From JAKZVK01 sp965237575 (GTDB lineage Bacteria > Acidobacteriota > Terriglobia > Bryobacterales > UBA6623), in contig CBDEGI010000004.1 of assembly GCA_965237575.1 (NCBI GenBank), positions 558,001 through 622,000 on the forward strand: DNA of 64,000 bases, read 5' to 3'. This document shows, in pieces, positions 45,296-53,730 of the stretch. Position numbers and translations under genes: made by a program. The first letter of the stretch is position 1. Each line of letters starts with the position of its first letter. Below the pieces are notes generated by a model, which worked only from the letters and a program-made list of their open reading frames with translations, was not told where the DNA came from and made no database searches.

Positions 45296-45312
45296 GAACC
45301 CGGAAGCACCCG

Positions 45313-45804
45313 ATGCCCGTTCTCATCCTCCACTACCACGAGATTTGGCTCAAGGGCTGCAACCGTAACTTCTTCGTTAGCAAGCTCAAAGAGGCTGCCG
45401 AACGGGCTCTCGAAGGCCTCCCGGTCCGCTCCGTTACGCACGAGGATAGTCGCATGCTCGTTTGTCTGACGGGACCGGACGAAGTTGGCGCCGACCCAGC
45501 AGTCGCCGCGGCCGTCCAACGGCTCCAGAAGGTCGGCGGCGTCGCCTACCTAGCCGTGGCGCGCGAGACCGAGCCGACCATGGAGGCCATCGTCGAGGAA
45601 GGATCGCGCCAAATGGCGGATGCCAAATGGCGGATGTCGCGTTCGTCACGTTCCGCGTCCGGGCGCGGCGGGCGATCAAGACTTACCCGTTCCGCTCCGC
45701 CGACATCGAGCGCACCCTGGGACGAGCGATCGAAGACCAAGCCGCAGCGACCGGGCGGCCCGCCAAAGTGGACCTCGAACAGGCCGACGCTACCTGTTAT
45801 GTAG
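45313..45804 (+). CDS. thiI: tRNA sulfurtransferase ThiI, N-terminal fragment (frameshifted)
   Basis: Encodes the N-terminal ferredoxin-like and first THUMP part of ThiI, which makes 4-thiouridine in tRNA and supplies sulfur for thiamine. VLILHYHEIWLKGCNRNFFVSKL is the normal opening (in two segments) and continues correctly through RETEPTMEAIVEEGSRQMAD (residue about 103). After that, this frame turns into Ser/Arg-rich shadow sequence. A 14-bp tandem duplication at 45608-45635 causes the shift; removing one copy joins it exactly to the downstream frame at QMAD-VAFVTFRV, giving a 423-residue protein. Confidence 0.8.
   Translation: MPVLILHYHEIWLKGCNRNFFVSKLKEAAERALEGLPVRSVTHEDSRMLVCLTGPDEVGADPAVAAAVQRLQKVGGVAYLAVARETEPTMEAIVEEGSRQMADAKWRMSRSSRSASGRGGRSRLTRSAPPTSSAPWDERSKTKPQRPGGPPKWTSNRPTLPVM
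45608..45635 (+). repeat. 14-bp tandem duplication inside thiI
   Basis: GCCAAATGGCGGAT occurs twice without spacer (45608-45621 and 45622-45635). Fourteen extra bases shift the thiI frame; deleting one unit restores it. Confidence 0.95.
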
Positions 45805-46598
45805 AGGTCACCAAGCACCGCGCGCTTGTCTACACCGAGAAACTCCCCGGCCTCGGGGGGTTGCCGATGGGCACTGCCGGGAAGTTGCTGTGCCTCCTCT
45901 CGGGCGGATTCGATTCGGCCGTGGCGGCCTACAAGATCATCAAGCGCGGCGTGCGCCTGTCGTTCGTCCACTTCTACGGCGCGCCGGCGCGTGTCGGCGA
46001 GGACAGCCCGCCGGTCGCGCGCGAGCTAGTACGCGTCTTGACCCCCTATCAAGGCGCGTCGCGGCTGCACCTCGTGCCGTTTGACGAAATCCAGCGGCAG
46101 GTCGTCACCTCCGCGCCCGAGGCATTTCGCATCCTGATCTATCGCCGGCTGATGCTGCGCATCGCCGAGCAGATCGCCCGCCGCGACAAAGCGCACGGCG
46201 TGGTAACCGGCGACAGCATCGCGCAAGTGGCGTCCCAGACGCTTCAGAATATGGAGGCAGTCAACACCGTGGCGCGGATGCCGGTCTACCGTCCGTTGGT
46301 CGGTGATGACAAGCAGGATATACTCGATCTGGCGAAGAAGATCGGCACCTATCAGATCTCGGCTGAACCCTTTACCGATTGTTGTCCGATCTATTTACCA
46401 AAGAGCCCGCGGATCTTTTCGAGCGTTTGGGAACTGGATGCAGCCGAGGCCGGACTCGATGTCGAGACGCTGGTGCGAGAGGGCGTCTCGCAAAGCAGCA
46501 AGGAAGTCTACGAATACCGCAACGGCGCGGTCCGCGAACGCGTCCGACAGCTTAATGAGGCGCAACCGTCCCAACTTGCCGCCGAGCTTGCCCGGTAG
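45627..46598 (+). CDS. thiI: tRNA sulfurtransferase ThiI, THUMP end and PP-loop domain (frameshifted fragment)
   Basis: Continuation of ThiI in the shifted frame; the frame is open back to 45462, but the true sequence joins at the duplication. The second ATG in the duplicated unit (45627) could serve as a new start (MADVAFVTFRVRARR), giving 323 residues. Contains the rest of THUMP and the adenylating PP-loop domain with LLCLLSGGFDSAVAAY, then GVVTGDSIAQVASQTLQNM and a Cys-Cys in PFTDCCPIYLP. No C-terminal rhodanese domain is present, as in many bacteria. Probably non-functional without the N-terminal half unless the frame is restored. Confidence 0.82.
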   Translation: MADVAFVTFRVRARRAIKTYPFRSADIERTLGRAIEDQAAATGRPAKVDLEQADATCYVEVTKHRALVYTEKLPGLGGLPMGTAGKLLCLLSGGFDSAVAAYKIIKRGVRLSFVHFYGAPARVGEDSPPVARELVRVLTPYQGASRLHLVPFDEIQRQVVTSAPEAFRILIYRRLMLRIAEQIARRDKAHGVVTGDSIAQVASQTLQNMEAVNTVARMPVYRPLVGDDKQDILDLAKKIGTYQISAEPFTDCCPIYLPKSPRIFSSVWELDAAEAGLDVETLVREGVSQSSKEVYEYRNGAVRERVRQLNEAQPSQLAAELAR

Positions 46599-46650
46599 GT
46601 GTTTCGACAACCATCGGACGCTTGTCGGCGCCCCGTCCTCACCCCGCGAC

Positions 46651-47529
46651 ATGAACTCGATTGGTCGCTCCCTCACGCTCTGCCTCGCGCTGCTCACGGC
46701 GATGGCGTCCGGCGTGCTTGCCGGCGAGGAGCCCTCGAGCGAGAGCACCGACGGTCCGGCGGGCCTCAAGATCGTCAAAGCCGACATCCTCGACGGCGAG
46801 GGTGGCTACAGCATTCCCCCCGACAGCGTTTTCTTCCCCGGCGAGACCGTCTATCTGCGGTTCGAGGTGGGCGGCTACACGCGGGGCGAGTTTGACCGGG
46901 TGAAGCTCTCTTGGCGTATCGACTCGTTCGGGCCGGTCGGTGACCGCTTCGTGATGGCCGACGCGGGCAAAATCGACACCGAGTTGGCGCCGCAGGACAA
47001 GGATTGGCGGCCCATCATCCGCCACGCCCCCTTGCTCCCCGCGCATGCCGAGGCCGGCGGCTACCAAATCACTCTCCAGGTCGTGGACGAGTTGAACATG
47101 GCCAAGGTGACGAAGCAGATGGCGATCCATGTCCGCGGGCAGCAAGTTCCGGCAGGCAACGAGTTGACGGTTCGCAATTTCACCTTCTCGAAAGTCGAAG
47201 GCGGCGCGCCGCTGCCGGAGTTGGTGCTCGACCCCGGCGACACGCTGTGGGCGAAGTTCTACATCACCGGCTTCCAAGTCGCGTCCGACCACTCGTACGA
47301 CGTACACGCGGAGCTGGAGCTTCGCGATGAGGCGGGTGAGCTGCTCTTCACATTCGATCCCCAGGGCGAACAGGGTTCCCCGTACTATCCACGGCGCTGG
47401 CTGCCCGGCACCTTCCGGCTGGACCTCGATGACGACATTCGGCCCGGCAGCTACTCGATTGTGCTCTCGCTACAGGACAGGCTGGGGAACCAGTCAGTCC
47501 GCGAGCACAAGCTGTTTCTCGTCCAGTAG
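46651..47529 (+). CDS. Secreted protein of unknown function (292 aa)
   Basis: Not recognised by name. Signal peptide at 1-24 (RSLTLCLALLTAMASGVLA). The rest is beta-rich and looks like two successive Ig-like domains, each ending in a similar strand: YQITLQVVDELNMAKVTKQM and YSIVLSLQDRLGNQSVREHK. The motif FPGETVYLRFEVGGY / LDPGDTLWAKFYITGF is repeated in the two halves, so the protein is an internal duplication of about 130 residues. Possibly a periplasmic binding or structural protein. ATG 46651 follows the thiI stop by 52 bases. Confidence 0.65.
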   Translation: MNSIGRSLTLCLALLTAMASGVLAGEEPSSESTDGPAGLKIVKADILDGEGGYSIPPDSVFFPGETVYLRFEVGGYTRGEFDRVKLSWRIDSFGPVGDRFVMADAGKIDTELAPQDKDWRPIIRHAPLLPAHAEAGGYQITLQVVDELNMAKVTKQMAIHVRGQQVPAGNELTVRNFTFSKVEGGAPLPELVLDPGDTLWAKFYITGFQVASDHSYDVHAELELRDEAGELLFTFDPQGEQGSPYYPRRWLPGTFRLDLDDDIRPGSYSIVLSLQDRLGNQSVREHKLFLVQ

Positions 47530-47732
47530 ATCCCTCTGCGACCCGCGATTCGGCGCGACCAAACCCATCGCGGCCCATTCTGCGTAGAGTCCGTTAGGTC
47601 GTTTTTCCAAAGCCGGCTAAGGTTGACGGTTAGTTGTAGTGCTCCGGGTGAGTACGATATCACCATAGAAGACCGGTTCTAGTACTCTCTCTCTGAAGTT
47701 GATTCGGACCCTAGGCCGCCCCGCGGGCACCA

Positions 47733-48428
47733 ATGTCGGATAAACCAAAACCCATAGAAGTAATCGCCTGCGAGACGCAGCCGATCGTTGTCGAAGGCTT
47801 GCGTAAGAGCCTCGACGAGGCAACCGACCTGAAATTCATCAGTGCGGTGGCCGACCCCACCGAGCTGCTGGACCAGGTGGCCGAGCACACGCCGAAGGTC
47901 TGTTTGCTCGACAAGGCTCTCGGTACGTCGACCGTCTTCCAGTTGATCTCTGACCTCAAGGCGCGAGCGCCGGAGACGGAGCCCGTTCTGTGGGCCGCGG
48001 AAGTCTCGGAGGTCGAGTCGTTCCGGGCCTTGCAGGTCGGCGCCCGGGGGATTCTCAAGAAGACACTCCCTGTGCACGCCATCCTCGACTGCATCCGCAC
48101 CGTGGCCAAGGGCAACATCTGGATCGAGAGTTCCATTTCGAACCAGTTCGTCGGCTTCATCAACCGTCGCTCGACACCGCGCCTGACGCCGCGCGAGGAT
48201 GAGATTCTCAGTCTCGTCATGCGAGGCATGAAAAACAAGCAAATTGCCAATTCTCTTCAGATCACCACTGGAACAGTCAAAGTACACTTGATGCACGTCT
48301 TCGAGAAGACCGGAGTCAAAGACCGCTTCGAGCTGGCCATGTATGGCCGAAAGTTGAGAGGATATAGCGACGAGCTTGGCGACGACCTGGCAGCGGCTGC
48401 GACCGCCGTGCCGGGCGATGCAGCGTAG
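47733..48428 (+). CDS. LuxR/NarL-family response regulator
   Basis: 231 residues. N-terminal receiver-like domain with Asp60 (KVCLLDKAL) as the likely phosphoacceptor. The usual acidic pair is reduced to Cys13-Glu14 (VIACETQPIVVEGL), so phosphorylation may be altered. C-terminal LuxR HTH at about 150-215: RLTPREDEILSLVMRGMKNK, QIANSLQITTGTVKVHLMHV. No cognate kinase is in the window. It heads the block leading to the Tad genes and may regulate them; a 10-bp motif CCGGTTCTAG occurs upstream of both this gene (47673-47682) and cpaA (52051-52060). Confidence 0.87.
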   Translation: MSDKPKPIEVIACETQPIVVEGLRKSLDEATDLKFISAVADPTELLDQVAEHTPKVCLLDKALGTSTVFQLISDLKARAPETEPVLWAAEVSEVESFRALQVGARGILKKTLPVHAILDCIRTVAKGNIWIESSISNQFVGFINRRSTPRLTPREDEILSLVMRGMKNKQIANSLQITTGTVKVHLMHVFEKTGVKDRFELAMYGRKLRGYSDELGDDLAAAATAVPGDAA

Positions 48429-48455
48429 CTCAGGCCGCCGGCTCCCCCACCTGGA

Positions 48456-50096
48456 ATGCGCCCTGGCACGGCCATCGCCGGCCTTGGAATCGTTCTCGCG
48501 CTGTACCTGCTGAGAGCCACCTCCTCTTGGTCGCCCCACGACTTCGGTTACCTTCACGACGACACCCTGTATGTTGGCTCGGCCCGCTCGCTGGCCGAGG
48601 GCTCGGGCTACCGCGTGCCTAGCCTGCCGGGTACGCCTGCCCAGACGAAGTACCCGGTGGGGTATCCGCTGGTGCTGTCGCTGCTGTGGAGAACGCGGGC
48701 TAACCTCGGCCAGGTGCTGCAAGGGGCCCTGTTCGTCAACGCGTTGTGTGGCTGCCTGTTCTTGGCGGGAGCGTTCCGGCTGGTCGGCCAGCTCGGGGCA
48801 GGACGGCTCGCCGCGCTGCTGATTACGCTCATTTGCTCACTTCACCCGATGCTCGTGGATTTGGCTCGGATGCCCCTGAGTGATTTGCTATTTATTGCCT
48901 TATCAACGTGGACGCTCTTGGCCGCCGGACGGCATCTCGAACCCGGCAATCCGGCTGCGTCGCTGGGCTGGGCCGGGGCGCTGGTCCTAGGGGCAGCCGC
49001 GGTCGGCGCCCGCTCGATCGGCCTGGCGGTCGTGGGCGGGGTGTTCCTGGCCGCGGCTGTCCGCAGGTTGCATTGGCGGGCTTGGACGTACCTCGCCGGC
49101 GCCCTTCCCTTCCTCGGCATGCTCGGCTGGTCGGCTTTGTCAAGCCAACCCGAGGCCGCCGGGCAGCTCGAAGGCTACCGCCAGACGCTGCTGTTCTACA
49201 CCAGTTACACGGGCTTCTGGAGGCTCTCCGTTCCCGACCTCTCCACGTTTATGGCGCAAGTCCAGTTCAATTTGGTCGAGATGCTCAAGGCCCCGGCCAT
49301 GCTGTGCTTCCATCTATCGGTAGGGGGCTTTCAGGGTGGCTTGTGGCAGGCTGCCGCGATCGCAATCTCGTTCCTGATCGTCAAGGGAGTGTTCCGCGAA
49401 CGCGGACCAACGAGTTGGCATGGAGTGCACTTCGCGCTGCTGTGCCACGTCCCAATCGTTCTTGTGTGGAACTACACGTTGATGGAAAGGCTGCTGCTGC
49501 TGTTTCTGCCGCTGTTCCTGTGGGGGGCGGTGGCCGAGGGGCGAGGCCTTGTTGGGCGCGCCATCGAAGTCTGGCGGCAGCGGGGGCCTTGGGGACAGCG
49601 GATCGCCGGGGCACTGATCACGGCGGGGGTTGGATCTCTGCTGGCGTACGGGGCCTACCGGGCCCTGTGGGTGATTCCTGGGCACACAGTCCGGCAGACC
49701 GCCCAGCGCACGGCCCTCGCCGTCCACAAGCAAGCCGCCTACGACTGGATCGCCCGCGAAACGGCCCCGGAGCATCGCTTGATCGCCTATGAAGACGGGT
49801 TGCTGTTTCTCCACACCGGCCGACAGGCGATGCGGCCCATTGCCACCTCGACCGCGGCTTTTTACCGGCAGGACATGGCTCCGCTCAAGCATGACCTGGA
49901 GCACCTGGGCGACACGGCCAGGGCCATTGGGGCCCGCTACTGGCTGGTCGCCCAAGACGACTACCACCTCGAATCGGCCAGCGAGTTCCTCCGCGAGGCG
50001 ACAAGCGGCCAGCTCAGGGGCCTCCCGATAGCGTTCGAGAGCGGCGACGCGGTCAGGATCTACGACCTGTCCGAGCCGAGGGAGCAGGATCGTTGA
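48456..50096 (+). CDS. Polytopic membrane protein, GT39/ArnT-like
   Basis: 546 residues with about ten membrane helices in the first 400, starting with GIVLALYLLRA. The first periplasmic loop FGYLHDDTLYVGSARSLAEG has the acidic pair Asp35-Asp36 and the Tyr/Ala/Leu pattern typical of GT-C glycosyltransferases that use lipid-linked sugars (ArnT, PMT). The C-terminal 130 residues form a soluble domain (YDWIARETAPEHRLIAYEDG). Probably transfers a sugar on the outer face of the inner membrane. Starts 27 bases after the regulator gene. Confidence 0.6.
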   Translation: MRPGTAIAGLGIVLALYLLRATSSWSPHDFGYLHDDTLYVGSARSLAEGSGYRVPSLPGTPAQTKYPVGYPLVLSLLWRTRANLGQVLQGALFVNALCGCLFLAGAFRLVGQLGAGRLAALLITLICSLHPMLVDLARMPLSDLLFIALSTWTLLAAGRHLEPGNPAASLGWAGALVLGAAAVGARSIGLAVVGGVFLAAAVRRLHWRAWTYLAGALPFLGMLGWSALSSQPEAAGQLEGYRQTLLFYTSYTGFWRLSVPDLSTFMAQVQFNLVEMLKAPAMLCFHLSVGGFQGGLWQAAAIAISFLIVKGVFRERGPTSWHGVHFALLCHVPIVLVWNYTLMERLLLLFLPLFLWGAVAEGRGLVGRAIEVWRQRGPWGQRIAGALITAGVGSLLAYGAYRALWVIPGHTVRQTAQRTALAVHKQAAYDWIARETAPEHRLIAYEDGLLFLHTGRQAMRPIATSTAAFYRQDMAPLKHDLEHLGDTARAIGARYWLVAQDDYHLESASEFLREATSGQLRGLPIAFESGDAVRIYDLSEPREQDR

Positions 50097-50156
50097 TATC
50101 CGGAGGTTTACCGCTTCGTACCACGAAGGTTATAGAGCGGGTTGGCGGTCGTCGTG

Positions 50157-50230
50157 AGTCGATTGAACATATTACTGTTATAGTACTGTTAAAGTTATAG
50201 TACTTTCAGTCGATTGAACATATTACTGTT
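50157..50230 (+). repeat. 23-bp direct repeat with inner AT-rich repeat units
   Basis: A 23-base sequence beginning AGTCGATTGAACATATTACT occurs at 50157-50179 and 50208-50230. Between and partly overlapping them, TTATAGTACT occurs at 50178-50187 and 50195-50204 (17-base period). Very AT-rich for this genome and placed upstream of the membrane protein gene at 50351, so may be a regulator-binding array. Confidence 0.6.
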
Positions 50231-50350
50231 GGATCAATTAACTAAACCTATGCAGTACGTCAGACTATTACCGTCGGTACGACCCTGCCTGTCCCTCCCG
50301 CGGCCGGCTCTATTTCGGCGTTCGACAAACGGCATGCCCGACTCGGAGAG

Positions 50351-51943
50351 ATGATGGGACCGGACCAGACAACACGGCGCATCGGCTGGCTGCGTGGTTT
50401 CCTCGTTCCGTCGCTGGCCGATTGGGTGTTCGTCTCCATCTTGGGATGGCTATTCTTCGCCGGGGCCGGCGCCTCCTCGCTGCTAGCCGACGGCGACACG
50501 GGTTGGCACATCCGTACCGGCGAGCACATTCTGGCCACGGGCGAGTTCCCCCACGAGGATCTCTTCTCGTTCACGATGGAGGGCCGCCAGTGGTTCGCCT
50601 GGGAATGGCTGGCGGACACTCTGTTCGCGCTCGTCCACCAGGTGGCCGGCCTCAAGGGCATCGTGTTCCTGGGGGGCGTCGTGATCGCCGGGACCGCGGC
50701 CTTGCTGTTCCGCTACATGATGTGGCTCGAGGTGAACGTGCTGGTGGCGATTCTCGGCATGTTTGCCGCGTTGTCTCCGGCCACGATGCACTGGCTGTCG
50801 AGGCCGCACATGTTCACGTGGGGATTCCTGCTCTTCACGCTGTGGCTGCTCGAAGCCGACCGGCGGCGGCCGAGCCGGCGCGTCTACTGGCTAGTCCCGC
50901 TGGTTATCGTGTGGACCAACACGCATGGAGGCTTCGTCGCCGCCCTGGTCGTCATCGGGATCTACCTGACTGGCAGCAGCATCGAGGAGTGGTGGAGCCG
51001 CGGCGAGTCCGGCGAGTCCCTGTGGGCTATCCCGCGCGCCGCTCGGCGATACGGCGGGCTGCTATTGCTGTGCCTGGCCGGCACGCTGATCAACCCCTAT
51101 GGGTACCACCTGCACGAGCACATAGGCGCTTACCTTCAGTCGGACTTCATTCTCAAGTACGTGCAAGAGTTCCAGTCGCCCAACTTCCGTGGCGAGAGCA
51201 TGAAGGTCTACGAATTGGTGTTGATCGTCAGCATTGTGCTCGCCGGCCGGATGCTCGTTCGACGGCAGGTGACACCGGCCCTGCTGGTCCTGGCGTGGGC
51301 GCACGCCTCGTTGATCTCGGTTCGGCACATGCCGCTCTTCATGATCGTGGCTGTCCCGTTTCTGGCGCGCGAGGTCAGCGAGTTGCTCGAGGCGGGCGCG
51401 AAGACGGGCAACACGTGGCTCAGGGCGGTTTCCGATATCGCGCACGACTACGGGGGGCGGATCGAGGGAAGTCCGGGACAGGCTCGGTCCGAGTCGGGCC
51501 CGTTTGTCTTTAGTCTGTTGGGCATCGCGGCCATGGCGGGCTTGGCCGTCATGCTGCACCTTCGTGCCGGCGAGCGCGATTGGAAGGCGGAGTTTCCGGC
51601 AGCGCGCTTCCCGGCGATGGCGTGCGACGCGCTGGGCGATCGGTTGCGGGAGCGGCGCATTCTCAGCACGGACCAGTGGGGCGACTATCTGATCTACCGC
51701 TACTACCCCGAGGTGAAAGTCTTCATCGACGGCCGCAGTGATTTCTACGACCCGACGCTCCGTGACGAGTACGTCGAACTGCTGGGCGCCGACTGGAAGT
51801 GGGAGACGATTTTGGGCAAGTACGACCTCGACGGCGCCTTGATACCGGCGTCTTGGTCACTGGCCGCGGCCATGAAGCTGAGCGCCGGGTGGCGTCTCAT
51901 CTATGACGATGGTACTGCCTTGTTCTTCGAAAGGATACCCTAG
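50351..51943 (+). CDS. Polytopic membrane protein of unknown function, GT-C-like first loop
   Basis: 530 residues, about nine to ten membrane helices in the first 410. The first loop, LLADGDTGWHIRTGEHILAT, has Asp47/Asp49 and resembles GT-C glycosyltransferases. The C-terminal soluble domain has TDQWGDYLIYRYYPEVKVFI and DGRSDFYDP, a pattern I associate with uncharacterised membrane proteins of acidobacteria and planctomycetes. Two in-frame ATGs at the start (50351, 50354). It may work with the 48456 product in modifying an exported glycan or glycoprotein, possibly the pilus; inferred from proximity only. Confidence 0.55.
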   Translation: MMGPDQTTRRIGWLRGFLVPSLADWVFVSILGWLFFAGAGASSLLADGDTGWHIRTGEHILATGEFPHEDLFSFTMEGRQWFAWEWLADTLFALVHQVAGLKGIVFLGGVVIAGTAALLFRYMMWLEVNVLVAILGMFAALSPATMHWLSRPHMFTWGFLLFTLWLLEADRRRPSRRVYWLVPLVIVWTNTHGGFVAALVVIGIYLTGSSIEEWWSRGESGESLWAIPRAARRYGGLLLLCLAGTLINPYGYHLHEHIGAYLQSDFILKYVQEFQSPNFRGESMKVYELVLIVSIVLAGRMLVRRQVTPALLVLAWAHASLISVRHMPLFMIVAVPFLAREVSELLEAGAKTGNTWLRAVSDIAHDYGGRIEGSPGQARSESGPFVFSLLGIAAMAGLAVMLHLRAGERDWKAEFPAARFPAMACDALGDRLRERRILSTDQWGDYLIYRYYPEVKVFIDGRSDFYDPTLRDEYVELLGADWKWETILGKYDLDGALIPASWSLAAAMKLSAGWRLIYDDGTALFFERIP

Positions 51944-52276
51944 TTTCGTCTTGGCAACGCTCGTGGCGTGCCGCGGTACCGGGGCTGGAGGCGGAGCCGA
52001 AGATCAATCGTAACACACTGATTAAACACAACTTAGAGGGATACGATCGCCCGGTTCTAGGAGGACCATGAGCAGCGTTGGGTGGATTGTCTTAGACCGG
52101 CTTAAGTAACGATACTCCTAAAACTGCTCGGTTCTGTGAATACCTTTGGGAGAGGGTAATAGGATATCTCTCAAAAGACGGACTTTATCCTTGCACTCAG
52201 GGCGAATGAAGGACGGCACGGCGCGCTGTAGCGCTTTCGCGCTACGCGGCTGCCGGCCACGGGTTGCGAACAAACC
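51944..52276. other. 333-bp leader region before the Tad genes
   Basis: No normal-sized gene. It holds an AT-rich stretch (52003-52180), a 13-codon open frame with a strong ribosome site (52068-52109) and a hairpin GTAGCGC/GCGCTAC (52228-52245, 4-base loop) 31 bases before cpaA. A Flp pilin gene, often found at this place in Tad loci, is not seen. Confidence 0.5.
52068..52109 (+). CDS. Possible leader mini-ORF (13 codons) upstream of the Tad operon
   Basis: AGGAGG at 52059-52064 stands at good distance before an ATG opening MSSVGWIVLDRLK and a TAA. It is followed by about 170 bases with a hairpin before cpaA, which itself lacks a Shine-Dalgarno. The combination is consistent with a translated leader controlling downstream expression, but chance cannot be excluded. 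Confidence 0.3.
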   Translation: MSSVGWIVLDRLK

Positions 52277-52765
52277 ATGAACTGGCTGTTTCTGCTTTGT
52301 CTGGTCGTCGCGATTGCAGCCTCGGCGGAGGATCTCTGGCACCGGCGGGTGTCCAACGCGATCACCGCTGGAGCGTTCGTCGCAGGACTGGCAACGCAGT
52401 CATGGCTGTTTGGGCTCGACGGCGCGTGGAGCGCCCTTTTGGGCGGCGTTTACGGGTTTATCGTGTTCTTCATCTTTTACCTCCTGGGCGCTATGGGAGG
52501 CGGTGACATCAAGCTCATGGCTGCTCTCGGGACGATCGTCGGCGACGAGAAAATCTGGCTGGCCGCGATTCTCACTGGGATACTGGGAGCCTTGATGGCT
52601 CTGCTGTACCTGGCAGGGCGAAAGGCCTGGGAGTGGCTCCGCCCCGCGCCACACAAGGATACGAGCGTTCCCGCGCGCAAAGCCTACATCCCGTATGCGC
52701 CGGCCATCAGCTTAGGGATGCTGCTAACTTTTCTCACCGAGGATGGGTTATGGACAAACGTTTAG
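52277..52765 (+). CDS. cpaA: Prepilin peptidase CpaA/TadV (A24 family)
   Basis: 162-residue membrane aspartic protease with about five helices. The two catalytic aspartates are in AEDLWHRRVSN (Asp19 area) and MGGGDIKLMAAL (the GxGD-type motif). Short form without the methyltransferase domain, as usual in Tad systems; it cleaves Flp-type prepilins at the inner membrane. ATG 52277 lacks a clear ribosome site and is preceded by a hairpin. It overlaps cpaB by 16 bases. Confidence 0.9.
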   Translation: MNWLFLLCLVVAIAASAEDLWHRRVSNAITAGAFVAGLATQSWLFGLDGAWSALLGGVYGFIVFFIFYLLGAMGGGDIKLMAALGTIVGDEKIWLAAILTGILGALMALLYLAGRKAWEWLRPAPHKDTSVPARKAYIPYAPAISLGMLLTFLTEDGLWTNV

Positions 52766-53604
52766 TCACCGTCATTATGGCGGCCGTTCTGATGGCGCTG
52801 CTGATCACCGCCATCTTCTATCAAGTCACCGTGGGTCGCGAGCCGACGCAGGCCGAAGTACCGACGCGAGAGCTGGTCATCGCCAAGTCGGATCTGCCCA
52901 TCGGCGCGGTGATCGGGAACGCAGACGTCATTGTCAAAGACTACCCAGAGCAGGCCTACCCCAAGGACGGTTTCTCGAACATCGAAAACGTGCTCGAACG
53001 CTCGGTGCAGAAACCGATTCTGGCCAACGAGCCGATCCTGCTGGGCCGCGTCACCGAAAAGGGCGTCGGCTTCGGGCTCGCGCCGTTGATTCCAGAGGGT
53101 ATGCGGGCGATGGCCATCTCCGTCAACCAGGTCAGCGGGGTGAGCGGGTTTATCTTGCCGGGCTCTGACGTCGATATTCTATTGACGGGTTCGCCGCCGG
53201 GCGCCAAGGGCCGGGTCACGACGACCGTGCTCGAGAAGGTCAGGGTGCTCTCCACGGGCCAGCAGACGGAAACCATCGACGGAAGAGACGCGCAGGTGGT
53301 GCCCGTCGTAAACGTGTTGGTGACGCCCGAGCAAGCCGAGTTGCTGACGCTCGCCACCCGCGAGGGCGCGATCCAATTGATTCTGCGGAATCCGATCGAC
53401 CATGAGGAGACGGCGAACGACCGTTTGGCGGTCCACAGTAGCGATCTGTTTACCAAGGCACGCCGCAAGAGCCAGCCCACCGGGCGTCCGCGTCCCCGGG
53501 TCGTAGTACAGCCACCGCCGCCACCGCCGCCACCGCCACCCCAAGTGGAGATGATCCGCGGTAATCGACGCACGGTGGAGACTCTCGCAAGCTCGACAAA
53601 CTAG
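52750..53604 (+). CDS. cpaB: Flp pilus assembly protein CpaB/RcpC
   Basis: 284 residues from ATG 52750, inside the end of cpaA. N-terminal membrane anchor (VTVIMAAVLMALLITAIFY), SAF domain at about 40-105 (TRELVIAKSDLPIGAVI, QKPILANEPILLGRVTEKG), then the RcpC-like domain (GMRAMAISVNQVSGVSGFIL, PGSDVDILLTG). The C-terminus is unusual: a run of ten prolines after an Arg/Pro-rich stretch and a basic tail. CpaB works in the periplasm together with the secretin. The longer frame from 52633 is not used because cpaA occupies it. Confidence 0.88.
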   Translation: MDKRLVTVIMAAVLMALLITAIFYQVTVGREPTQAEVPTRELVIAKSDLPIGAVIGNADVIVKDYPEQAYPKDGFSNIENVLERSVQKPILANEPILLGRVTEKGVGFGLAPLIPEGMRAMAISVNQVSGVSGFILPGSDVDILLTGSPPGAKGRVTTTVLEKVRVLSTGQQTETIDGRDAQVVPVVNVLVTPEQAELLTLATREGAIQLILRNPIDHEETANDRLAVHSSDLFTKARRKSQPTGRPRPRVVVQPPPPPPPPPPQVEMIRGNRRTVETLASSTN

Positions 53605-53641
53605 AAACCCGCTGAAGCCAAGGTACAGTCATGTCACAACG

Positions 53642-53650
53642 CCCCCCCCC
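53642..53650 (+). repeat. C9 homopolymer tract near the start of the secretin gene
   Basis: Nine consecutive C residues, 11 bases after an ATG at 53631. With eight C residues, that ATG would be in frame with the secretin reading frame, which is open without stop from here on. Confidence 0.7.
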
Positions 53651-53730
53651 TAATAGCCCGGTTACTACGCGACAGCCGGCCGCACGCAGCAAGCAGCGGC
53701 TGGCGGCGGCTTGCCGGGTTTGTTCCAAGC

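Noticed and set aside
50157..50230. CRISPR-like direct repeats
   Set aside because: Only two 23-bp copies with one AT-rich spacer that itself contains repeats, and no cas genes in the window.
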